A stretch of 64,000 nucleotides of DNA. Origin: JALYNX01 sp040902845. Its GTDB lineage: Bacteria; Actinomycetota; Acidimicrobiia; Spongiisociales; ZC4RG35. This document shows, piece after piece, positions 40,417 to 47,951 of this stretch. Numbering within the stretch: position 1 is the stretch's first letter; each line of letters starts with the position of its first letter. Under the pieces are notes generated by a model. That model was not told the DNA's origin, made no database searches, and saw nothing but the letters and a program-made list of their open reading frames with translations. The translations under genes were made by a program, and so were the position numbers. The stretch is taken from assembly GCA_040902845.1 (NCBI GenBank), contig JBBDWM010000029.1, positions 1 to 64,000 of the forward strand, given 5' to 3'.

Positions 40417-42556
40417 CGATCGCACGGCCACCCTGGCCGATGTGCTGGCCGCCTTCACGGCTCACCACCCCGATGGCGACGTCGAGCTCTTGCGGAGGGC
40501 TCACGACGTCGCCGAGGAGGCCCACAGGGGGCAGTTTCGCAAGACGGGAGACCCCTACATCACCCACCCGGTAATGGTTGCCTTGATGCTCGCCGACTAT
40601 GGGCTGGATGAGCAGACTCTGGCGGCAGGGTTTCTCCACGACACCGTCGAAGATACCCCTCTCACTCTGACCGAGATCTCGGCTCAATTCGGCGCCGAGA
40701 TCGCTTCGCTGATCGACGGTGTCACCAAGCTCGATCGGGTTCGCTACACCAATCGGGAGCAAGCCCAGGCGGCCACCATCCGCAAGATGGTGGTGGCCAT
40801 GGCAAAGGACGTGCGTGTTCTGATCATCAAGCTGGTGGATCGTCTACACAACATGCGCACGGTGGAAGCCCTCCGCGAGGAGAAGCAACGACGGGTTGCC
40901 AGGGAGACACTCGATGTCTACGCCCCGCTCGCATATCGGTTGGGGGTCGAGGAGATCAAGCACGAATTCGAAGACCGCTGTTTCGCCATCCTCTATCCGG
41001 GGCCGAATGCCGAGATCCACGCCAAGTTGGCCGAGCGTGCCCCGGAGCGTGAGGCATTCATCGAGAAGATGGTGAGCGAAGTCTCGGGGATCCTCGCGGA
41101 TGCGGGCATCGAAGCCGAGGTCAAGGGGCGACCCAAGCATCAGTACTCCATCTACCGCAAGATGATGGAGCAGAATCGCCCGTTCGAGGACATCCACGAC
41201 CTGATGGGGATCAGGGTGCTGACTTCGTCCACCAGGGATTGTTACGCCGCCTTGGGCTTGATTCACAGCCATTGGGTGCCAGTAGCCGGCCGCTTCAAGG
41301 ACTACATCGCCATGCCCAAGATCAATCTCTATCAGTCACTGCACACCACGGTGATCGGGTCCGGCGGCAAGCCGCTGGAAGTGCAAATCCGGACCCAGGA
41401 GATGCATCAGAGGGCGGAGGCGGGAATCGCCGCCCACTGGCGATACAAGGAAGGGGACATGAGCCCGGTTCCCAACGTCGATGTGGCCGCCTGGCGCGCC
41501 GACGAGGATCCAGAGGAGTTCCTGGCCAATCTGAAACTCGATCTCTACCAGGACGAGGTGATCGTCCTTACCCCTGGGGGTGACGCCAAGTCGCTTCCGG
41601 CGGGGGCCACCCCGATCGACTTCGCCTACTCGGTCCACACCGAGGTCGGGCACCGATGTGTTGGGGCGAAGGTGAACGGCCGATTGGTGCCGCTCTCGAC
41701 CCGTCTCCAACCCGGGGACATCGTCGAAGTGCTGACCACGAAGGCCCCCGATGCCGGACCCAGCAGGGACTGGCTGGGGTTCGCCCGCACCGGCAGGGCG
41801 AAATCAAAGATCAAGCAATGGTTCACCAAGGAGCGAAGGGACGAGGCCCTTTCCGACGGCAAGGAGATGATCCAGACCCTGCTCCGCAGAGAGGCGGGCG
41901 ACCTGTCGCCCGCCGAGAAGGACAAGCACCTGGAGGCGATCGCCCAGGAACTGGGACACCACGATCTCGAGTCGCTCCAGGTCGGGTTGGGCGAGGGCAA
42001 CCTCTCGATCGACTCGGTTGCTGCCCGTCTCAACCGCATCCTGACGCCGGACACAGGTGAGGATCTGTTCCAACCAAGGCGACGCCGCCCCCTGGACGAT
42101 GCCCAGGTGGTGGTCGAGGGCCAGGACGACATGCTGGTCCACCTCGCCCGCTGCTGCTCGCCGGTGCCCGGTGATCCGATCGTTGGCTACGTGACGGTGG
42201 GCAGGGGAGTGTCGGTTCACCGCGCCGACTGCACCAATGTCTCATCTCTGAACGAGCGCCGGGAGCGAACGGTGGAAGTGGCCTGGCCCGCGGAGCACAC
42301 CGGGGCTTTCGTGGTCTGGATCCAGGTGGAAGCCCTGGACCGAACCCGGCTCCTCAAGGACGTCACCACAGTCGTGAGCGACACCGGCGGGAACATCACC
42401 GCCTCCTCGACACATTCCGGGGTGGATCGGGTGGCCGTCCTCAGATACGAGGTCGAGCTCTCCGACCCCGGCCAATTGCCCAAACTGCTGACGGATCTGC
42501 GTGGCGTGGATGGGGTCTTCTCCGCCTTCCGTCTGGCGAACGACCCGGCCTCCTAG
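40394..42556 (+). CDS. rel: Bifunctional (p)ppGpp synthetase/hydrolase, Rel/SpoT family
   Basis: A 720-residue long RelA/SpoT homologue controlling the stringent response. The HD hydrolase domain keeps its metal residues (ITHPVMVALMLADYG, AGFLHDTVEDTPLTL). The synthetase domain has VKGRPKHQYSIYRKMMEQ, RFKDYIAMPKINLYQSLHTTV and QIRTQEMHQRAEAGIAAHW. TGS (VIVLTPGGDAKSLPAGATPI) and the C-terminal ACT domain follow, with the zinc-finger-type CCSPVPGDPIVGYVTVGRGV between them. Both catalytic domains look intact, so it likely makes and degrades (p)ppGpp. It overlaps apt by 23 bp. Confidence 0.97.
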   Translation: MLSFDTTDDRTATLADVLAAFTAHHPDGDVELLRRAHDVAEEAHRGQFRKTGDPYITHPVMVALMLADYGLDEQTLAAGFLHDTVEDTPLTLTEISAQFGAEIASLIDGVTKLDRVRYTNREQAQAATIRKMVVAMAKDVRVLIIKLVDRLHNMRTVEALREEKQRRVARETLDVYAPLAYRLGVEEIKHEFEDRCFAILYPGPNAEIHAKLAERAPEREAFIEKMVSEVSGILADAGIEAEVKGRPKHQYSIYRKMMEQNRPFEDIHDLMGIRVLTSSTRDCYAALGLIHSHWVPVAGRFKDYIAMPKINLYQSLHTTVIGSGGKPLEVQIRTQEMHQRAEAGIAAHWRYKEGDMSPVPNVDVAAWRADEDPEEFLANLKLDLYQDEVIVLTPGGDAKSLPAGATPIDFAYSVHTEVGHRCVGAKVNGRLVPLSTRLQPGDIVEVLTTKAPDAGPSRDWLGFARTGRAKSKIKQWFTKERRDEALSDGKEMIQTLLRREAGDLSPAEKDKHLEAIAQELGHHDLESLQVGLGEGNLSIDSVAARLNRILTPDTGEDLFQPRRRRPLDDAQVVVEGQDDMLVHLARCCSPVPGDPIVGYVTVGRGVSVHRADCTNVSSLNERRERTVEVAWPAEHTGAFVVWIQVEALDRTRLLKDVTTVVSDTGGNITASSTHSGVDRVAVLRYEVELSDPGQLPKLLTDLRGVDGVFSAFRLANDPAS

Positions 42557-42558
42557 AT

Positions 42559-43203
42559 GTGCTGATCGTTCGCGTGCCGGCGTGGCTGGCCGAGACCAAC
42601 GCCTACATAGTGGCAAATGAGCCTGGCGGTCTGGCGGTGGTTGTGGACGCCCCACCGGACCCGGAGCGGGTGGGGGCAGTGGTGGCCGAGCATGGCCTCG
42701 CTGTGGTGGGGATCCTGCTCACCCACGGCCATATCGATCACAGCGGCGGGAGCGGCGCCCTGGCGGCTTCGACCGGAGCCTCGGTGTATGTCCACCCCGA
42801 CGACGACTTTCTCACCCTGCATCCCTCCGAACAGCTGGCCTCGCTGTTCGGGATGACCCCTCCCGGCTCATACGACCTGCCCTCGCATTTCGAGCGGCTC
42901 GAGGATGGGCAGATTCTCGATCTTGCCGGTCTCAGCTTTGAGGTCAGGCACACCCCAGGCCACACGCCCGGGCATTGTTGTTTTCTCCTGGCCGACCAGG
43001 AGACGCTGTTCTCCGGTGACCAGCTGTTCGCAGGGTCGATCGGGCGCACCGACCTGCCAGGTGGGAGCATGCCGGACCTGATGAGATCGATGGCCGAGAA
43101 GGTCACGGTGCTCCCGGGCGACACCAGGGTGCTGCCCGGTCACGGGCCGGAGACGACGATTCGGCGGGAGATCGAAACCAACCCCTATTTGATGAGCAAT
43201 TAA
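42559..43203 (+). CDS. MBL-fold metallohydrolase (glyoxalase II-like)
   Basis: A 214-residue metallo-beta-lactamase-fold hydrolase. The metal motif is THGHIDHSGG (HxHxDH), with further ligands in HTPGHTPGHC, SGDQLFAGSIGRTD and LPGHGPET. These single-domain proteins next to hisS hydrolyse thioesters or act as persulfide dioxygenase relatives; the substrate is not evident. GTG at 42559 begins 2 nt after the rel stop, and hisS follows after 12 nt. Confidence 0.92.
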   Translation: MLIVRVPAWLAETNAYIVANEPGGLAVVVDAPPDPERVGAVVAEHGLAVVGILLTHGHIDHSGGSGALAASTGASVYVHPDDDFLTLHPSEQLASLFGMTPPGSYDLPSHFERLEDGQILDLAGLSFEVRHTPGHTPGHCCFLLADQETLFSGDQLFAGSIGRTDLPGGSMPDLMRSMAEKVTVLPGDTRVLPGHGPETTIRREIETNPYLMSN

Positions 43204-43215
43204 CCTCCGTTGCTC

Positions 43216-44433
43216 ATGAGCTTCCAGCCGCCCAAGGGCACCGACGACATCGGCGCGCCCCAGTCATCGGTGTGGCGGTCGGTGCTGGGGGATTGGGAGG
43301 AGTGGTCCGCCCGATTCGGCTATCCCTTGGTGATGACCCCGATCTTCGAGGCGACCGACCTCTTCCAGCGTGGGGTGGGGGACACCAGCGAGGTCGTCAC
43401 CAAGCAGATGTACACGTTCACCGATCGGGGGGGCCGGTCGGTAACCCTCAGACCGGAGGGAACGGCCGGCGTGGTGAGGGCATTCCTCGACTCGGGGATG
43501 AAGGGGGCGTGGAAGGGCGCATATTCCGGCCCGATGTTCCGCTACGAGCGGCCGCAGGGTGGCCGGCGACGCCAGTTCTGGCAGGTCGGTGTCGAGTATC
43601 TGGATGTCGAGGCGCCTCCGTCGGATGTCGAGGTGATCGAGCTCGGCTATCGCTATCTGGGAGCAGTCGGGGTCCCTGGCCTGGAAGTGCGGCTCAATTC
43701 CCTCGGTGATGGTGTGTGTCGGCCCGGGTACGTCGAGGAGCTGCGGTCATTCCTACGCTCGCGATACGAAGAGCTTTGCGACGAATCGAAGCCGCTGGTC
43801 GACACCAACCCGCTGCGGGTGCTCGACTGCAAGATCTGCGGCCCGAACCTGACGGATGCCCCGGCGATGGCGGACCGGCTCTGTGACGCCTGCTCGGCCC
43901 ATTTCGAGGAAGTCAAGGACACCCTGACCCGTCTCGAGGTGCCATTCGTGGAGGATCATCGCTTGGTTCGAGGCTTGGACTATTACACCCGGACCGCCTT
44001 CGAGTACATCGCAACCGATCTGGAGACGGCGCAGAACGCGGTTGGCGGTGGGGGGCGATACGACGGGCTGGCCGAGTCCTTGGGAGGCCGGCGGGCGCCG
44101 GGTGTCGGCTTCGCCCTGGGGGTGGACCGGATAATCCTCGCAACGGAGCGTGAGCCGGGTTCCGAACTCGACGTGTTCGTGGTCTCCGAGGTTCCGGCAG
44201 CCGACGCATTGGTTGTGGCCTCCCGGCTTCGTCTTCAGGGCGTCCGGGTCGATCTGGAGAGCGAGGGGCGATCGATCAAGGCGCAGTTCCGCTCAGCCAG
44301 CAGGTCCGGGGCCCCGGTGACGGTCGTCCTCAGGTCATTGGGAGAGGCGCTCGATGTCCGGACCGACGACGGTTTGCGCGTGGACATGCCGCTCGAGGAG
44401 TTGCCGGGTTGGCTCAAGGCCCGATCGGGATGA
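43216..44433 (+). CDS. hisS: Histidyl-tRNA synthetase
   Basis: A 405-residue class II synthetase charging tRNA-His. It has PPKGTDDIGAPQ at the start, motif 2 in YSGPMFRYERPQGGRRRQFWQ, the His-specific VRGLDYYTRTAFEY and GGGGRYDGLAESLGG, motif 3 RRAPGVGFALGVDRI, and the C-terminal anticodon-binding domain. ATG at 43216 was taken rather than the TTG two codons earlier. The aspS ATG overlaps its stop by 4 bp. Confidence 0.97.
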   Translation: MSFQPPKGTDDIGAPQSSVWRSVLGDWEEWSARFGYPLVMTPIFEATDLFQRGVGDTSEVVTKQMYTFTDRGGRSVTLRPEGTAGVVRAFLDSGMKGAWKGAYSGPMFRYERPQGGRRRQFWQVGVEYLDVEAPPSDVEVIELGYRYLGAVGVPGLEVRLNSLGDGVCRPGYVEELRSFLRSRYEELCDESKPLVDTNPLRVLDCKICGPNLTDAPAMADRLCDACSAHFEEVKDTLTRLEVPFVEDHRLVRGLDYYTRTAFEYIATDLETAQNAVGGGGRYDGLAESLGGRRAPGVGFALGVDRIILATEREPGSELDVFVVSEVPAADALVVASRLRLQGVRVDLESEGRSIKAQFRSASRSGAPVTVVLRSLGEALDVRTDDGLRVDMPLEELPGWLKARSG

Positions 44434-46208
44434 GATCCCATCACGCAACCTCGATCGGCCAGGCTGAGATTGGCGAAAGGGTCACTGTCGCCGGATGGGT
44501 CCAGCGCCGTCGGGACCATGGCGGCATCGCCTTTCTCGACATCCGGGACTCATCGGGGATCATCCAGGTTGTCGCCGACCCTGCCACCCATCCTGAGGTC
44601 GGAGACCTGCGAATGGAGTTCTGTGTCTCGGTGACCGGAACAGTCCGGCGCCGGCCCGAAGGGACGGAGAACCCGGAAATGCCAACCGGGATGGTCGAGA
44701 TCGGCGCCGATGAGATCACGGTTCTTGCGCCCGCCGAAACGCTTCCCTTCATGATCGATGACCGGACCGATACCGATGAGCGGGTCCGTCTTCGCTATCG
44801 GTATCTGGACCTCCGCCGTCCCCGGATGGCAGCCAACCTGCGAGCTCGCTCCCGGGCGACGGCAGCCATCCGACGCACGCTCGACGAACAGGGGTTCCTC
44901 GAGGTGGAGACCCCGACCCTGATCAATAGCACTCCAGAAGGGGCGAGGGACATGTTGGTGCCTTCCCGGCTTCGCCCCGGCGAGTTCTACGCCCTGCCCC
45001 AGTCTCCCCAGCTCTTCAAGCAGCTGCTGATGATTTCCGGGGTGGAGCGCTATTTCCAGATCGCCCGGTGTTACCGCGACGAGGACTTTCGGTCGGATCG
45101 CCAACTCGAGTTCACCCAACTCGATCTCGAAGGGTCGTTCTGGGGGCGGGACGATGTTCTCGAGGCTATCGAATCGGTGTTGGTCGCCGTCGTCGCGTCG
45201 TTGCGGGGCGTTGAGTTGCCTAGTCCCTTCCCACGGCTCACCTGGAGCGAGGCGATGGACCGGTATGGATCGGACAAACCCGACACCAGATTCGGAATGG
45301 AAATCCGGGACCTTTCGCCGCTATTCGTCAGCACCGGGTTTGGGGTGTTCAAGGGGGCCCTCGATGCAGGGGGCACGATCCGTGGCATCAACGTCGGGGC
45401 ACGGGACTGGCCCCGGTCCAGGGCCGACGCCCTCACCGAAAGAGCTCGGGAATTGGGAGCCAAGGGCCTGGTGTGGATGGTGGTGGAAGACGACGGGTCG
45501 CTGCGCTCTCCCGTGTCCAAGTTCCTCTCACCCGAGGAGATGACAGGTGTCAAAGCCTCTCTGGAGGGTGAGTCTGGCGACGTGCTCCTCCTGGCGGCTG
45601 ATAAATGGAACACCTGTGTGACGGTGCTTGGTGGGTTGCGCGTCGAACTGGGAAGACCCGTCGGCCACGAGGAGCTCGCCTTCCTGTGGGTTGTCGACTT
45701 CCCTCTCTTCGAAGAAGGAGAGGACGGGTCGCTCACCTTCTCTCATCATCCGTTCACCTCGCCGGTCTCGCTGGACGAGATGCGGGACAACCCCCTCGGA
45801 GCGACTTCCAACGCATATGACGTGGTGGTCAATGGGATCGAGCTTGGCTCGGGATCGGTGAGGATCCACGACCCGGCCGTCCAGCGACAGGTGTTCGAGA
45901 TCTTGGGGATCGACTCCGAGATCGCGGAACGGCGATTCGGCTGGTTTCTCGAAGCCCTTCGCTACGGCACGCCACCCCACGCCGGTTTCGCTTTCGGCAT
46001 CGACCGACTGGTGATGGTCTTGCAGGGCGAGGCATCGATCAGGGAGGTGATCCCCTTCCCCAAGACCCAAACCGGGGTGGATCCCATGACCGCTTCCCCG
46101 ACCTGGGTGGAAGACGCCCAATTGGCCGAGTTGGGCATTGCACTGACCTCGGTAGCTCGTGCCCGCCAGTCGGAGTCGGAGGGTCCTACCGTTGGCTCGG
46201 ATGACTAG
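44430..46208 (+). CDS. aspS: Aspartyl-tRNA synthetase
   Basis: A 592-residue class IIb synthetase. N-terminal OB anticodon-binding domain (VTVAGWVQRRRDHGGIAFLDIRD), motif 1 and the flipping loop PTLINSTPEGARDMLVPSR, motif 2 RYFQIARCYRDEDFRSDRQLEF, the bacterial insertion domain (about 280-420) and motif 3 AGFAFGIDRLVMVL followed by REVIPFPKTQTGVDPMT. It overlaps hisS by ATGA. The last codons lie inside an imperfect tandem repeat that continues toward rarA. Confidence 0.97.
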   Translation: MRSHHATSIGQAEIGERVTVAGWVQRRRDHGGIAFLDIRDSSGIIQVVADPATHPEVGDLRMEFCVSVTGTVRRRPEGTENPEMPTGMVEIGADEITVLAPAETLPFMIDDRTDTDERVRLRYRYLDLRRPRMAANLRARSRATAAIRRTLDEQGFLEVETPTLINSTPEGARDMLVPSRLRPGEFYALPQSPQLFKQLLMISGVERYFQIARCYRDEDFRSDRQLEFTQLDLEGSFWGRDDVLEAIESVLVAVVASLRGVELPSPFPRLTWSEAMDRYGSDKPDTRFGMEIRDLSPLFVSTGFGVFKGALDAGGTIRGINVGARDWPRSRADALTERARELGAKGLVWMVVEDDGSLRSPVSKFLSPEEMTGVKASLEGESGDVLLLAADKWNTCVTVLGGLRVELGRPVGHEELAFLWVVDFPLFEEGEDGSLTFSHHPFTSPVSLDEMRDNPLGATSNAYDVVVNGIELGSGSVRIHDPAVQRQVFEILGIDSEIAERRFGWFLEALRYGTPPHAGFAFGIDRLVMVLQGEASIREVIPFPKTQTGVDPMTASPTWVEDAQLAELGIALTSVARARQSESEGPTVGSDD

Positions 46209-46323
46209 TGCGGCCGACCGGCGTCTGTTTGCCCGAGATGACAGAGCCCGAGGCACCTATCGTTGGCCTGAGAGCAACGCGGCCGACCGGCGCCTGTTTG
46301 CCCGAGATGTGAAAGCCAAACCT
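46185..46323. repeat. Imperfect tandem duplication of about 70 bp at the aspS 3' end
   Basis: Two units share CCTAYCGTTGG near their start and then a 30-bp block with one mismatch (46211-46241 and 46280-46310; core CGGCCGACCGGCG followed by TGTTTGCCCGAGATG). They are offset by about 70 bp. The first unit covers the aspS stop codon and the second fills the space before rarA. Confidence 0.75.
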
Positions 46324-46345
46324 GGTTCTGACCGACGGAAAACCG

Positions 46346-47710
46346 TTGCCTGATCGAAGGGCAAAGTCGGCCGCCCGAGACTCTGGTGATTTGTTCTCTG
46401 CCCGGGCCGAGGAAGCCGCGGCGCGGTCGGCACCGCTGGCCACCCGAATGCGACCCCGGACGCTGGACGAGATCGTCGGCCAGGAGGCGCTGATGGGGGC
46501 CGGCGCCGCCTTTCGGAGGGTGGTCGAGTCCGGGCGACCGATCTCGATGCTTCTTTGGGGCCCACCCGGCACCGGCAAAACCACGCTCGCTCGTGTGGTG
46601 GCCAGTTATGCCGACGCCGCCTTCGAGACGTTGTCGGCAACATCTGCAGGGGTCAAGGACATCCGCGAAGTCCTGGCATCGGCCAGGGGGCGGCTGGAGA
46701 AGGACGAGCGTCGAACAGTGCTATTCCTCGACGAGATCCATCGGTTCGCCAAGAATCAGCAGGATGCTCTTCTGCCCGGTGTCGAGGATGGGACCCTGAC
46801 CCTCATCGGGGCCACGACCGAGAACCCATTCTTCGAAGTCAACTCGCCGCTGATGAGCAGGATGACTCTGTTTCGCCTGGAACCGCTCGATGCGGGCGAC
46901 GTGGAGAATCTGGTCGAGCGGGCGCTTCGAGACGAGGAACGCGGTCTCGGTAGGCAAGGGCTGGTCATCGCCAAAGACGCCCTGGCTGAGCTGGCAGGTC
47001 GAACCGGGGGTGACGCCCGCCAGGCTCTCAACGCGCTGGAGGTCGCCGCCCTCCTCGCCACCGGTGCCGAGATCTCGATCGAAGACGTTGCCGAGGCTTT
47101 GCAGCGTCGGATCGTCAGATACGACAAGACCGGAGACCGTCACTACGACGTCATCTCAGCGTTCATCAAGAGTGTCCGGGGGTCCGATCCCGACGCCGCC
47201 CTCTACTGGCTCTTCCTGATGCTGGAGGGTGGTGAGGATCCCGAATTCATCGCACGACGCCTGATCATCCTTGCCTCGGAGGATGTCGGACTTGCCGACA
47301 GCCAGGCCCTGCAAGTCGCGGTGGCGGCTGCGTATGCGCTCGCTTACGTGGGATTGCCGGAGGCCGGGTACCACTTGACCCATGCCACCCTGTATCTCGC
47401 GACCGCACCGAAGTCGAACTCGGTAGGGAGAGCGATGGGGGCAGCCCGGGATCTGGTCAGCAACGGGCCGGCTGGCGGTGTACCGATCCACCTTCGTTCT
47501 ACCGGGTATTCGGGAGCGGAGGCTCTGGGGCACGGTGAGGGGTATCTCTACTCCCACGATCACCCCGATGGGGTGGTTGCGCAGCAGTACTTTCCTGACG
47601 AGGTGCCACCTGAGCCCTTATTCCGCCCCGGCGACCTCGGGGACGAGGAGGAGATCTCGAGACGGCTGGCCGAGATCGATCGTATCCTGGAACGGAAGGG
47701 CCGAACATGA
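46346..47710 (+). CDS. rarA: Replication-associated recombination protein A (AAA+ ATPase)
   Basis: A 454-residue clamp-loader-like ATPase of the RarA/MgsA/WRNIP1 family acting at stalled replication forks. MRPRTLDEIVGQEALMG, Walker A WGPPGTGKTTLARVV, Walker B LFLDEIHRFAKNQQDALLPGVE, sensor 1 LIGATTENPFFEVNSPLMSR and the C-terminal tetramerisation domain with KSVRGSDPDAALYWLFLMLE and HATLYLATAPKSN. TTG at 46346 is the only start giving the full N-terminus, but it lacks a good ribosome site, and the preceding tandem repeat may have altered the original leader. Confidence 0.94.
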   Translation: MPDRRAKSAARDSGDLFSARAEEAAARSAPLATRMRPRTLDEIVGQEALMGAGAAFRRVVESGRPISMLLWGPPGTGKTTLARVVASYADAAFETLSATSAGVKDIREVLASARGRLEKDERRTVLFLDEIHRFAKNQQDALLPGVEDGTLTLIGATTENPFFEVNSPLMSRMTLFRLEPLDAGDVENLVERALRDEERGLGRQGLVIAKDALAELAGRTGGDARQALNALEVAALLATGAEISIEDVAEALQRRIVRYDKTGDRHYDVISAFIKSVRGSDPDAALYWLFLMLEGGEDPEFIARRLIILASEDVGLADSQALQVAVAAAYALAYVGLPEAGYHLTHATLYLATAPKSNSVGRAMGAARDLVSNGPAGGVPIHLRSTGYSGAEALGHGEGYLYSHDHPDGVVAQQYFPDEVPPEPLFRPGDLGDEEEISRRLAEIDRILERKGRT

Positions 47711-47729
47711 CCGTTACCCTGGTGTCATA

Positions 47730-47918
47730 TTGAGGCGTTCCTTCTGGTTTGTCACCGGTGTCGTCGCCGGAGGGGTGGTGACCGTCCGGGCCCTCCGGCG
47801 CAAACCGACGTTGCGCGACCTGCGACATGCTGCGGTTGCCACTGGCGCTGATGTGATGAACCTGGCGGCCAAGGCGGTCCGCCCTGATGAAAACCGCCAT
47901 CGGGCCGACGCTCGTTAA
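47730..47918 (+). CDS. Small single-pass membrane protein between rarA and alaS
   Basis: A 62-residue protein whose first ~20 residues form one hydrophobic helix (RRSFWFVTGVVAGGVVTVRAL), followed by a basic tail. TTG at 47730 lies 9 nt after a TACCCT box (47715-47720), suggesting a leaderless message. Short membrane proteins commonly sit upstream of alaS in actinobacteria. Function unknown. Confidence 0.65.
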   Translation: MRRSFWFVTGVVAGGVVTVRALRRKPTLRDLRHAAVATGADVMNLAAKAVRPDENRHRADAR

Positions 47919-47951
47919 CCTCGCCCCAAGTCGAACCAGCCAGGCGCCTAC

